From Crocinitomicaceae bacterium (lineage in GTDB: Bacteria > Bacteroidota > Bacteroidia > Flavobacteriales_D > Crocinitomicaceae), in the NCBI GenBank assembly GCA_016709005.1, contig JADJEU010000020.1:1-64000 (forward strand): 64,000 nt of DNA, written 5' to 3'. Positions 50,920-60,510 of this stretch are shown in pieces. Every line of letters starts with the position of its first letter. Within the stretch, counting starts at the first letter, position 1. The notes beneath the pieces were generated by a model. That model was not told where the DNA came from. It did no database searches and worked only from the letters and a program-made list of their open reading frames with translations. The position numbers were made by a program, and so were the translations under genes.

Positions 50920-52943
50920 ATGAAACCGCCCGTTGCCAGAAAAATTCCAACTGTTCTGTCACATCATGGCGACACACGAATTGACAATTACTATTGGCTC
51001 AATCAACGTGAAAACCCTGAAGTGATAAACTACATCAAAAAAGAAAACAGCTACTGTAATTTTGTATTAAAATCTACAAAAAAACTGCAGGAGAAACTTT
51101 TTCTGGAAATGAAGGGACGCATGAAAGAAGAAGAATCTACTGCTCCTTACTTCAAGAATGGTTACTGGTATTATGAGCGATATGAAAAGAAAAAAGAGCA
51201 CCCGATCTATTGCCGTAAAAAAGAAACAGTCAAATCAAAAGAAGAAATCATACTTGATTGCAACAAACTTGCAAAAGGATTTCCGTATTATGAACTGGTC
51301 GGATTTGCAATCAGTATAGACAATAAATGGCTTGCCTTTGCAGAAGATATCACGGGCAGACGTCTTTATCAAATTCGATTTAAGAATCTTGAAACAGGCC
51401 AAATCACCAAAGACTTGATTCTGAATACCGGCAGTGAACTCGCCTGGCATAACGATAATAAATCACTCTACTTTGTAGAAAAAGATGAAAAACCTTGCGT
51501 CCATTCGTTGTCAAAAAGCACATTCTTGGATCCAAAAAGAATGAAACTATTTTTACGGAAAAAGATGATACGTTTATAGCCGGAGTTTCAAAATCAAAAG
51601 ATGAAGAAATTATTTTTATCGGATCCTACAGTTCAACAACGACCGAGTTTCGTTTCAAATCTGCCAATGATTCTAAAAAGTTTGAACTCTTTTTAAAGCG
51701 CCAGAAAGGGCATGAATATTATCCTGAAGCAGCTGAAGACGAGTTCTACATCAAGTCAAATCTCAAGGGACCAAATTTTAAAATTGTCAAGTGTCAGCAG
51801 AAATTGCGCGATCCAAAAAAATGGAAAATCGTGCAGGCGCATGATCCCAAAATCTTAATTGAGGATTTTGAAATTTTTGAAAAATATCTGGCTGTACAGG
51901 AAAAAAAAGATGGCTTAACCAGGCTTCGGATTTTTAATACCAAAACTTTCAGACATCGGTTTATTCCGCCCTTTGAACAAACGTATACGCTGTATATTGG
52001 AACAAATCCAGAGTATAAAAGTGATACACTTCGCATCGGTTATAGCTCTCTGACAACTCCGCACACTACCTACGATATCAATCTTAAAACCTTTGAAAAA
52101 GTAATTGCAGGTCAAACTAAAGTATTGGGAGGATTCAAATCGAAAGATTATAAATCAGAACGCATTTGGGTAAAATCACACGATGGAGTTAAAGTCCCTG
52201 TCTCATTGGTTTATCACAAAGATCATTATACCAAACGTGGAAAAAATCCGGTCCTGTTATATGCTTATGGTTCCTATGGATCAAGCACTGATCCGTATTT
52301 CAGTTCTGCCCGTTTAAGTTTGCTCAATCGTGGATTTGTCTTTGCAATTGCTCACATTCGGGGCGGCGAAGAATTGGGGCATGATTGGTATGAACAAGGT
52401 AAAATGTTAAAGAAAAAAAATACATTCCTTGATTTTATTGCTTGTACCGAATATCTCACAAAAGCGCGTTATGCAAGTAAAGACAAAGTCTTTGCAATGG
52501 GCGGAAGTGCCGGTGGATTGTTAATGGGTGCTATTTCAAACATGCGACCTGAACTTTGGAAAGGTATTGTATCAAACGTTCCTTTTGTGGATGTTGTGAC
52601 AACGATGCAAGATGATACGATTCCGCTAACCACAGGTGAATACGACGAATGGGGAAACCCGGATGACAAAAAATATTATCACTACATGAAATCTTATTCA
52701 CCGTATGATAATATTGAAGCGAAAGTCTATCCTGCAATGCTAGTAACAAGCGGACTACATGATTCGCAGGTTCAGTATTGGGAACCTACAAAATATGTAG
52801 CCAAATTGCGTGAAATGAAAACAGATTCCAACATGCATTTGCTTTATACCAACATGAAAGCCGGACATGGCGGATCAGCTGGCAGGTTTGAACACTTGAA
52901 GGAAATAGCGCTGGAATATGCATTTCTCTTAAACTTGCTTTAG
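50920..52943 (+). pseudogene. ptrB: Oligopeptidase B-like S9 peptidase, single-base frameshift
   Basis: The N-terminal frame (50920-51579) starts KPPVARKIPTVLSHHGDTRIDNYYWL, the oligopeptidase B beginning, and ends in a short shifted tail. The second frame is open from 51495 to 52943 with RPFVVKKHILG, the propeller and the hydrolase domain: MGGSAGGLLMGA (nucleophile Ser), GLHDSQVQYWEP (Asp) and KAGHGG (His). One extra A in the run at 51488-51492 joins them into a 675-residue protein with normal family content across the junction. The full catalytic triad is intact, so a sequencing error is likely. It cleaves peptides after basic residues. Confidence 0.85.
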
Positions 52944-53003
52944 CGCAGATCGTTGGCCTAAATTGATTAATATCAGCAGCCTTTGAAAATCGCGAATTAT
53001 AAT

Positions 53004-53034
53004 TATATTTGAAAGCATTACGGTATTTACCGTA
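53004..53034 (+). promoter_or_regulatory. -7 box and perfect inverted repeat before a small secreted gene
   Basis: TATATTTG (53004-53011) is a -7 box. Eight bases later TACGGTA-TT-TACCGTA (53019-53034) is a perfect 7-bp dyad at the expected transcription start. It could be an operator or a 5' stabilising hairpin in the mRNA. The ATG follows at 53100. Confidence 0.5.
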
Positions 53035-53099
53035 TAGTTAAACCCGATTTATTAAACTTATTTTGACCTGTTAGTTAAAATAAAAAAAGACCAATTGTT

Positions 53100-53615
53100 A
53101 TGAAAAATTTAAAAGTCCTTTCCTTAACAGGATTAATGTTCATCGGTTCACTTGGATTTGCAGGTGAGACTTATGAAAGCCTAGAAGCAAAATTTAAAAT
53201 CACTTTCCCGGGTGAGTTTGAAGTAGAATCAGAAACAGATGAAGAAACCGGTACCACTACCATCTCTTTATCATGTGACTATAATGGAATGTTGTTAATT
53301 GGAAATGCCTTCATTTTTGAAGAGGCGGTATCAGAAGATGACAATTTATATTCTGAAGCAGCAGAAGTAGTTCGTATCTGTGGTGCATTTGGATCAAAAT
53401 TCAAATCAAAAGGTTTGACAATCTGGTCTGTTGGTGAAGATACGGGTCTAATCAACGCAATGAAATGTACTGGTGATTTCAAAGGTTATATCGGAAACTA
53501 CTACGTAATTATTCAGGAATATATCGAGTGGCAATTTTTAATCCTTGGAGGTAAAAAAGACTACGATACAAATCTTGAAGCACGTTTCATCAATTCATTC
53601 GAGATTTTAGAATAA
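53100..53615 (+). CDS. Small secreted protein of unknown function
   Basis: The 171-residue product has a signal peptide (residues 1-21, ending LGFAG). The mature domain begins YESLEAKFKITFPGEFEVESE and contains TTTISLSCDYNGMLLIGN and QEYIEWQFLILGGKKDY, a pattern of a small alpha/beta domain found in Bacteroidota secreted proteins, reminiscent of proteins that begin with a FPG-x-F motif. No catalytic residues stand out. It has a promoter with a dyad and a strong terminator, so it is an independent, probably well-expressed unit. Confidence 0.65.
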   Translation: MKNLKVLSLTGLMFIGSLGFAGETYESLEAKFKITFPGEFEVESETDEETGTTTISLSCDYNGMLLIGNAFIFEEAVSEDDNLYSEAAEVVRICGAFGSKFKSKGLTIWSVGEDTGLINAMKCTGDFKGYIGNYYVIIQEYIEWQFLILGGKKDYDTNLEARFINSFEILE

Positions 53616-53629
53616 CTGAAATAATCTTG

Positions 53630-53667
53630 TAAAAAAAAACCTGGTCATATTGATCAGGTTTTTTTTT
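53630..53667. terminator. Bidirectional terminator between the secreted gene and dnaE
   Basis: AACCTGGTCA pairs with TGATCAGGTT (one G-T) around a TAT-containing loop, with a run of nine A before it and nine T after it. It serves both convergent genes. Confidence 0.9.
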
Positions 53668-53671
53668 ACAC

Positions 53672-56600
53672 TTATTCGAACTTACATTCGAAGACTTTTA
53701 AATCTTTTACTTTATCAATAAATTCTTTTTCCAGATTTACTTTCACACTGCGCGATGGCATTTTAATGACTGCATTATTCTTGTGATCCTTCACCTGAAA
53801 CTTTAACGCACAATTTCCAGAATGAGCTAAAATCAATGCGTACAATTCATCAATGCACTGATCTGTGATATCAGCATATTCAGCTGAGAGTATTACTGAT
53901 TTCACCCGACGCTCGCGTAGCTCAGACAAAAGTTCAATGGCACTTATTTTATATTCATGACCGTCACCGTATTTTTTTGGCTGAACTTTTCCAGAGATAA
54001 AAACAAACTGTCCCGGTTGCAACATGTGTTTGAATTTCATGTACGATTCTGAAAACAAAAACTGTTTGCTGCTGTCTGAATAATCTTCAATGTCAAAAGT
54101 ACCAAACGGTGCTCCATGTTTTGTAGTGCGATGTTGTACATCCGTCACAATTCCTGCTACTCTAATCTCCTGATTAATGAACTCATCAACTTTATTCAAA
54201 TCTCCAATGGATCCTTTTGCAAAGCTGTCCATCTCCAGTTTATAATCATCTAAAGGGTGACCTGAAATATAAATTCCGACAACTTCCTTTTCTTTATTCA
54301 ATTTGGTGAGTGCAGGCCATTCTGGAACTTTTGGCGGCTCTGGCATTGGTGTTTCTACAGCAGATTCTCCACCAAAAAGGGATACTTGACTTGGGTCTTC
54401 TCCCTCTTGCGTTTTAGAACCAAATTTTAAAATATTTTCAAGGAAAATTCTTCCACTTGCATCTTCTGCAAAATATTGCGCCCGATGAATGTTTCCAAAT
54501 GAATCAAATGCACCCGCCAAAGCAAGACTTTCAAAAACACGTTTGTTGTTTGTGCGCAAATTAACGCGGGATGCAAAATCAAAAATAGATTTAAACTCGC
54601 CGTCTTTTCTTGCCAATAAAATATCTTCAACAGGCTTGCTCCCTACTCCCTTAATCGCACCTAAACCAAAACGAATTGCGCCTGCTTTGTTCACCGTAAA
54701 TTTATATTCTGATTCATTGACATCTGGGCCTAAAACAGGAATGTGACCACGTTTGCACTCTTCCATAAAGAATGAAACTGATTTAATATCACTCATGTTA
54801 TTACTGAGCACAGACGCCATGTATTCAGCCGGATAATGTGCTTTCAAATAGGCAGTCTGATAAGCTACCCAGGCGTAACATGTAGAGTGCGATTTGTTTA
54901 ATGCGTAAGATGCAAATGCTTCCCAATCGGTCCACATTTTTTCCAGCACTTTTTTATCGTGACCACGTTGCGCACCTTGCTCCAAAAATTTTGGTTTCAT
55001 CTTGGCAAGCAAGTCGAAACTCTTTTTACCCATTGCCTTACGCAAGGTATCTGCTTCACCTTTAGAAAATCCTGCAAGACTTTGCGAGAGCAACATTACC
55101 TGCTCCTGATAAACCGTGATTCCGTAAGTTTCTTCAAGGTATTCTTTGTTTGCATCAAGATCGTAGACGATTGGCTCGGTACCGTGTTTACGCCGGATAA
55201 ACGAAGGAATATACTCCAACGGTCCAGGACGATACAATGCGTTCATCGCAATCAAATCTGCAAAGACGGTTGGTTTTAATTCTCGTAAATATTTTTGCAT
55301 TCCGGGTGACTCGTACTGGAATATACCGACTGTTTCACCGCGTTGAAAAAGTTCATATGTGAGCGTATCATCCACCGGAAAATTATCCGGATCCAATAAA
55401 ATTCCGTGACGTTCTTTGATCAGCTTCACCGCGTCTTTAATGAGCGTGAGCGTTTTCAATCCAAGAAAGTCCATCTTCAGCAAGCCGGCATCTTCAGCAA
55501 CTGAGTTGTCGAATTGCGTGCAATACATTTCAGAATCTTTTGCAAGCGCAACGGGAACAAAGTTGGTGATGTCACTTGGTGTAATAATTACACCGCAGGC
55601 GTGAATACCGGTGTTACGCATAGAGCCCTCAAGCAAAACTGCCTGATTGATTACTTCACTGCGTAAATCTTTTCCTTTTGCTATTTCACGCAGCTCAAGT
55701 GATCGCGTCAAATCATCCTGATTGTTTTTTAATTTTTCGGCAAGTTCAACCGCATCCAAAGTCATGATTTGATGCAGTGATAAATCCGGAATTAATTTGG
55801 CCAGCTTATCTGCTTCATGAAGTGGTAAATCCAGAACACGGGCAGTATCTCTGATGGAAGATTTTGCAGCCATCGTTCCATAGGTGATAATCTGAGCAAC
55901 TTGTTTTGAACCGTATTTGTTGATTACCCAATCAATGACACGCTGTCTTCCTTCGTCATCAAAATCGATATCAATATCGGGCATGGATACACGTTCAGGA
56001 TTTAAGAAACGCTCAAAGAGGAGATCGTACTTGATTGGATCGACATTGGTAATTCCGGTACAATACGCAACGGCAGATCCTGCTGCTGATCCACGGCCAG
56101 GACCAACGGCCACATCCATTTCTCTGGCTGCATTGCAAAAATCCTGTACAATCAAAAAGTATCCTGGATATCCCGTATTGGCAATTGTAGCCAACTCAAA
56201 ATCCAAACGCTCTCTTATTTCTTGCGTAACTTCTCCCCAACGTTTTTCAGCTCCTTTGTAAGTTAAATATCTCAGATAATTATTTTCACCACGCTTGCCC
56301 CCGTCTTCTTTATCTAACGGATCAGCAAACTCTTCTGGAAAATCAAAAGCCGGCAATAATATTTCACGTGACAAAGTATAAGCTTCACACTTTGCAACAA
56401 TCTCATTTGTATTTTCAATAGCTTCTGGAAGATCTGCAAACAATTGCTTCATCTCTTCAGGCGACTTGAAATAGAATTCATTATTCTTCAATCCAAAACG
56501 ATGTCCACGACCACTTCCTACTGGCGTTGATTTTAATTCGCCGTCTTTGATACATAATAAAATATCATGTGCATTGGCATCTTTTTTATCAAGATAATAG

Positions 56601-58036
56601 TTGGTGTTTGTTGCAACCAGCTTAATGTTGTGTGCCTTGTGAAAACGCAATAAAGTTTCGTTAATTCTTTTTTCCTCTTCTGATCCGTGACGATTAATCT
56701 CAAGATAGAGGTCATCGCCGAATTGCTCTTTCCACCAGAGTAAAGCGTCTTCTGCCTGACGTTCACCAACGTTGAGAATGAGAGATGGAACTTCACCATT
56801 AATTCCACCGGTCAGAACAATTAAATCTTCCTTGTACTGTTCAACTATCTCACGATCGATGCGGGGCACATAATAAAATCCTTCTGTAAACGCAATCGAT
56901 GACATCTTTGCCAAATTGTGATAGCCTCGTTTATTTTTTGCAAGAAAGATTACTTGATATCCATTGTCTTTGTTTGATTTTTCTAATCTGTTTCTGCAGA
57001 TATTAAATTCACATCCAACAATTGGAATTAATTTTTTTCCGTCAAATGACTCTCCTTTTTCTTCGGCTTGTGCTTTTTGTGCGTCAACGGTTTTGTTGTA
57101 AGCGTTAATCTCTTTGACAAACTGAAAAGCCGCCATCATGTTACCAGAATCAGTCAAGGCAACAGCCGGACTTTTGAATTCAACCGCACGTTTAACCAGA
57201 TTTTTTATACGTGTGGTAGCTTGCAGAATAGAGTATTGTGTGTGATTGTGCAAATGAGAGAAAGGAACATCTGCCAGCCTGCTTTTGTTTCCAGAGAGAT
57301 CAATTATTTTAGGTTCTTCTGTTTTAACCTGAGCCTTTTTAATTTTCTCACTTTCCTCTTTCAGGTTTTTATGAATCAGGCCAAACGAATTAATCGTAGC
57401 CGGATTTTTTAATTTGAATTCAGGAATATAATTTTCTGCTCCGCCTAATTGAGATTGCGTGAAACCATCTGTTCTAACCAACTCAAAGAAACAACGCGAA
57501 GTTGCTTCCACATCTGCGGTTGCATTATGTGCTTCATTGAATGGAACACCAAACAATTTGAAATGTAATTCGGTAAGTGTTGGCAATTTGAATTTTCCTC
57601 CACGACCGCCTGGTAATTGACATAACTCTGCGGTCTTTTCAGTACACGTATCCAAAACAGGAATTGAACTCAAATTCGTTTCTTGCTGCATGCGATAAAA
57701 TTCGCAGCCCATGATGTTCAAGTCAAAGGTTAAATTTTGACCAACGAGGTATTTTGTTTTGGAAAGTACCGCTTGAAATTCTTGCAACACTTCTTGTAGG
57801 GAAAAACCTTGGTCGGTAGCAAGCTCAGTAGAAATTCCATGAATTTTTTCAGCATCAAAAGGAATGTTGTATCCTTCAGGTTTAATCAAAAAATCTTTAT
57901 GTTCTATGAGATTACCCCACTCATCGTGAAGTTGCCAGGCAATTTGAACACAGCGTGGCCAATTAGAAGTATCAGAAACAGGTGCGTTCCAGTTCTTTGG
58001 AAGTCCTGTGGTTTCGGTATCAAAAACTAAATACAT
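53672..58036 (-). CDS. dnaE: DNA polymerase III alpha subunit with fused N-terminal exonuclease
   Basis: The 1454-residue replicative polymerase starts with a DnaQ-like DEDD exonuclease (about 1-190): FDTETTGLP at residue 5, then AHNATADVEATSRC near 165. A PHP domain follows (HLHNHTQYSILQ near 258), then the polymerase core with GPGRGSAAGSAVAYC and the catalytic PDIDIDFDDEGR near 685. A helix-hairpin-helix (LGAIKGVGSKPVEDI) and an OB domain (VAGIVTDVQHRTTKHG) close the protein. Fusion of the proofreading domain is seen in some Flavobacteriia. Residues of all visible catalytic motifs are intact. It ends at a bidirectional terminator; no -7 box was clear upstream. Confidence 0.95.
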   Translation of the reverse strand: MYLVFDTETTGLPKNWNAPVSDTSNWPRCVQIAWQLHDEWGNLIEHKDFLIKPEGYNIPFDAEKIHGISTELATDQGFSLQEVLQEFQAVLSKTKYLVGQNLTFDLNIMGCEFYRMQQETNLSSIPVLDTCTEKTAELCQLPGGRGGKFKLPTLTELHFKLFGVPFNEAHNATADVEATSRCFFELVRTDGFTQSQLGGAENYIPEFKLKNPATINSFGLIHKNLKEESEKIKKAQVKTEEPKIIDLSGNKSRLADVPFSHLHNHTQYSILQATTRIKNLVKRAVEFKSPAVALTDSGNMMAAFQFVKEINAYNKTVDAQKAQAEEKGESFDGKKLIPIVGCEFNICRNRLEKSNKDNGYQVIFLAKNKRGYHNLAKMSSIAFTEGFYYVPRIDREIVEQYKEDLIVLTGGINGEVPSLILNVGERQAEDALLWWKEQFGDDLYLEINRHGSEEEKRINETLLRFHKAHNIKLVATNTNYYLDKKDANAHDILLCIKDGELKSTPVGSGRGHRFGLKNNEFYFKSPEEMKQLFADLPEAIENTNEIVAKCEAYTLSREILLPAFDFPEEFADPLDKEDGGKRGENNYLRYLTYKGAEKRWGEVTQEIRERLDFELATIANTGYPGYFLIVQDFCNAAREMDVAVGPGRGSAAGSAVAYCTGITNVDPIKYDLLFERFLNPERVSMPDIDIDFDDEGRQRVIDWVINKYGSKQVAQIITYGTMAAKSSIRDTARVLDLPLHEADKLAKLIPDLSLHQIMTLDAVELAEKLKNNQDDLTRSLELREIAKGKDLRSEVINQAVLLEGSMRNTGIHACGVIITPSDITNFVPVALAKDSEMYCTQFDNSVAEDAGLLKMDFLGLKTLTLIKDAVKLIKERHGILLDPDNFPVDDTLTYELFQRGETVGIFQYESPGMQKYLRELKPTVFADLIAMNALYRPGPLEYIPSFIRRKHGTEPIVYDLDANKEYLEETYGITVYQEQVMLLSQSLAGFSKGEADTLRKAMGKKSFDLLAKMKPKFLEQGAQRGHDKKVLEKMWTDWEAFASYALNKSHSTCYAWVAYQTAYLKAHYPAEYMASVLSNNMSDIKSVSFFMEECKRGHIPVLGPDVNESEYKFTVNKAGAIRFGLGAIKGVGSKPVEDILLARKDGEFKSIFDFASRVNLRTNNKRVFESLALAGAFDSFGNIHRAQYFAEDASGRIFLENILKFGSKTQEGEDPSQVSLFGGESAVETPMPEPPKVPEWPALTKLNKEKEVVGIYISGHPLDDYKLEMDSFAKGSIGDLNKVDEFINQEIRVAGIVTDVQHRTTKHGAPFGTFDIEDYSDSSKQFLFSESYMKFKHMLQPGQFVFISGKVQPKKYGDGHEYKISAIELLSELRERRVKSVILSAEYADITDQCIDELYALILAHSGNCALKFQVKDHKNNAVIKMPSRSVKVNLEKEFIDKVKDLKVFECKFE

Positions 58037-58109
58037 GGTAAGGGATTCGGATACTAATTTACGAAACCTGAGTTTACCAGAAGAAGGAATTTATAAGGAG
58101 ATATGCACA

Positions 58110-58147
58110 TAAAAAAAAGCCGCTCCTTTTGGGAACGGCTTCTTTAA
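58110..58147. terminator. Terminator between a lipoprotein gene and dnaE
   Basis: AAGCCGCTCC pairs with GGAACGGCTT (one G-T) around TTTTG, preceded by an A run, which is a T run on the minus strand. It ends the minus-strand lipoprotein gene at 58165. Confidence 0.85.
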
Positions 58148-58164
58148 ATTTATTAATCAGTTGA

Positions 58165-58929
58165 CTATTTTGCAGTCAATTGGATTGTCATAGTTGATTC
58201 ATCAGTTGTTTCGCTAACAGTTGATGTTCCACCAGAAGTTGTTGTAGTGTATTTATCTACACCACCTGAAACAACCATCAACGTCATTTCTTTACCTTTC
58301 AACATGTCGATATCGAAAATAGCAGCATTTTCTCCAATTTCGTAGGTATCGTCACTTGTGTTTGTATTACCAATTGAAGTATCAGTAAGTCCGCCACCGA
58401 TTTGAGTAACAGTTGTAGTTTGTGAAGTTGAAACAGTATGAGTCGCGTTCATAACAACACGCTCTTTGTTTTTGTACTCATCTTTCGCTTTACCTACAAA
58501 ACTCCATGATCCTGATTCAGTATAAGTAGAAGTTTGAGTATCTGTATAATCAAATCCTGTCCAGAAATCAGTTCCAGAGCTAACAGTTACCCAGTTACGG
58601 TTCATTGTATAAGTTCCATCTTTATTGATGATGAAATCAAATAATGAAACAGTTGTAATATCTGGATCGTTTCCACTTGTAGTAGTACCTCCTACTGTTT
58701 GTGACCAAGTTCCAGTAATCGTTGTACCATTAAATGATGATGTGTTATGCCATGAATCACCACCACCTGATGAATGAGACACTGATTCATAACTAGCAAC
58801 ATTCCATTCGCCAGAGATTCTTGCTTTTCTTGAAGAAAGACTTAAAGCGGGGTCATTTTCACCTTTTTTACATGAAGGTGTAGCAAGAAGAAGAGCTCCT
58901 GCAGCTAACATTAAAATTGATTTTTTCAT
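58165..58929 (-). CDS. Ser/Thr-rich lipoprotein, lipocalin-like
   Basis: The 254-residue product has a lipoprotein signal peptide (ALLLATPSCKKGEN, Cys at residue 20). The mature domain is beta-rich and very rich in Ser, Thr and Gly (SVSHSSGGGDSWHNTSSF, TTTSGGTSTVSETTDES), with ISGEWNVASYES near residue 37 and ESGSWSFVGKAKDEY, similar in layout to the lipocalin-like lipoprotein at 11551. It probably lies on the outer membrane. A -7 box (TAACTTTG, 58969-58976, minus orientation) precedes it and terminators flank it. Function unknown. Confidence 0.65.
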   Translation of the reverse strand: MKKSILMLAAGALLLATPSCKKGENDPALSLSSRKARISGEWNVASYESVSHSSGGGDSWHNTSSFNGTTITGTWSQTVGGTTTSGNDPDITTVSLFDFIINKDGTYTMNRNWVTVSSGTDFWTGFDYTDTQTSTYTESGSWSFVGKAKDEYKNKERVVMNATHTVSTSQTTTVTQIGGGLTDTSIGNTNTSDDTYEIGENAAIFDIDMLKGKEMTLMVVSGGVDKYTTTTSGGTSTVSETTDESTMTIQLTAK

Positions 58930-59010
58930 AATTATTTTTAAAAGTTAATACTTGCGCATTATTAAACGCAAAGTTAGACAAAAGGTTTGGCGAGGATGTT
59001 AAATAATGCT

Positions 59011-59045
59011 AAAAAGCCGATTAGATAATTCTAACCGGCTTTTAT
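59011..59045. terminator. Terminator of the peroxiredoxin gene
   Basis: AAAAGCCGATTAG pairs with CTAACCGGCTTTT around ATAATT, flanked by A and T runs. It ends the minus-strand peroxiredoxin transcript and lies upstream of the lipoprotein promoter. Confidence 0.85.
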
Positions 59046-59068
59046 TAAGCTCAAACTTATCTTACTGA

Positions 59069-59701
59069 TTAATGCGATGCAAGATATGCTGCAACTCCGT
59101 AGTGGCTTGCTTTCATGCCTTCTGCTCCTTTAGTCCAGTTGGCAGGACAAACTTCTCCGTTTTCTTCGTTAAACTGAAGCGCATCAACCATTCTGATAGC
59201 CTCATCAACGTTACGACCTAGCGGCAAGTCATTTACAAGTTGGTGACGCACAATCCCTTTTTTGTCAATCAGAAAAAGACCTCTGTAAGCAATCATTGTA
59301 TTTGTTGCTACCAAAGACCCTTCTTCGTCATAGGTATATTCTCCTAGAAGAACATCGTAAGCGTCTGAGATTGTCTTATTGGTATCTGCAATGATCGGAT
59401 AGGTGATGCCTTTAATTCCACCATTCTTTTTTTCCATTTGCAACCAACCCCAGTGAGACTCTTCTGTGTCTGTAGAACAAGCCACTAGTTTCACTCCTCT
59501 TTTTTCAAATTCAGCAATTTTCTCTTGAAATGCGTGAAGTTCGCTTGGACAAACAAATGTGAAATCTTTTGGATAGAAGAACAAAATCACTTCATTTTTA
59601 CCAATAAACTGATCCAAAGAAAATCCTTGAACAACTTCACCACCATTTACTACTGCCGGAGCAGAGAATTTTGGTGCTTTTTTACCTACTAATACTGCCA
59701 T
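59069..59701 (-). CDS. Typical 2-Cys peroxiredoxin (AhpC/Prx1 type)
   Basis: The 210-residue product reduces hydrogen peroxide and alkyl peroxides. The peroxidatic Cys is residue 51 in YPKDFTFVCPSELHAF; the resolving Cys is near residue 184 in GEVCPANW. The length and a C-terminal extension ending YLASH fit the Prx1/AhpC class. It would be recycled by thioredoxin or AhpF, neither next to it. A -7 box (TAACTTTG, 59744-59751, minus orientation) and a terminator make it a single-gene unit, as expected for a highly expressed stress enzyme. Confidence 0.93.
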   Translation of the reverse strand: MAVLVGKKAPKFSAPAVVNGGEVVQGFSLDQFIGKNEVILFFYPKDFTFVCPSELHAFQEKIAEFEKRGVKLVACSTDTEESHWGWLQMEKKNGGIKGITYPIIADTNKTISDAYDVLLGEYTYDEEGSLVATNTMIAYRGLFLIDKKGIVRHQLVNDLPLGRNVDEAIRMVDALQFNEENGEVCPANWTKGAEGMKASHYGVAAYLASH

Positions 59702-59811
59702 TATCTTTAATTTTTAGTTTTTTATTGCTTTACTAATTCAATACAAAGTTAAACAGAAAAATGCTCGGTGAAAATTGAATTTTTTTATTCGCTGATAGAG
59801 ATTGTCTATTA

Positions 59812-60510
59812 CTAACTGGCCAACACGCCAATCCCAAATCCCGCAATGATCGCAATCAGCTTCATCGCATTAACCTTGTGCCCTTCACTGGACTCAAAAA
59901 TAATGGTCGTTGAAATATGTAAAAACATACCAATTGCGATACCCAAAATCCAGGATGTATCAATGTGTAAGGTATCCAGAATAAATTCACCAGAAAGTAA
60001 ACCCAAGGGCGCAGTAATACTGAAGAGAGCAACAAATATCCACGACTTCAATTTGGAAATTCCAGAGGCATTAAAGATTGTTTTCAAAGCAATGGCTTCA
60101 GGCACCTTATGAAGTATCACACCCCAGTACAATGTTCCTGCATGCGCATGTTCATGGGCATTAACAGGAATTACTTCTATAAATGAATGAATTGAAAGAC
60201 TAATAAAGATTGCCAGCGGAAAATAATTATGATCAGTGTGATGAACATGGGTGTGACCATGCTCAGCGCCTTTTGAAAAGTATTCTAAGGTGAGCTGGAA
60301 CAAAAATCCGATAAGGATGAAATATCCAATCGAGTTTCCCTTGATGTGGTAGGCTTCAGGAAGTACATGTGTAAAAATAATGGTGAGCAAAAATCCACCA
60401 CTGAAAGAAAGCAGCAGTTTAAAATTAGCTTTTTTGCGAAACAAATCAACCAACAAGGATCCACCGAAAACGGCTACTAACAGTAAAGTGATTTGAAGAT
60501 AGATACTCAT
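59812..60510 (-). CDS. ZIP-family metal transporter
   Basis: The 232-residue product has seven or eight membrane helices and probably imports zinc or another divalent metal. A His-rich cytoplasmic loop (EHGHTHVHHTDH near residue 83) precedes the conserved helices with LSIHSFIEVIPVNAHEHAH and GVILHKVPEAIALKTIF, which carry the HS and HxxPE metal-site residues. The start is an ATG right after the methyltransferase stop (no gap), so the two are co-transcribed from the promoter at 61263. Confidence 0.9.
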   Translation of the reverse strand: MSIYLQITLLLVAVFGGSLLVDLFRKKANFKLLLSFSGGFLLTIIFTHVLPEAYHIKGNSIGYFILIGFLFQLTLEYFSKGAEHGHTHVHHTDHNYFPLAIFISLSIHSFIEVIPVNAHEHAHAGTLYWGVILHKVPEAIALKTIFNASGISKLKSWIFVALFSITAPLGLLSGEFILDTLHIDTSWILGIAIGMFLHISTTIIFESSEGHKVNAMKLIAIIAGFGIGVLAS

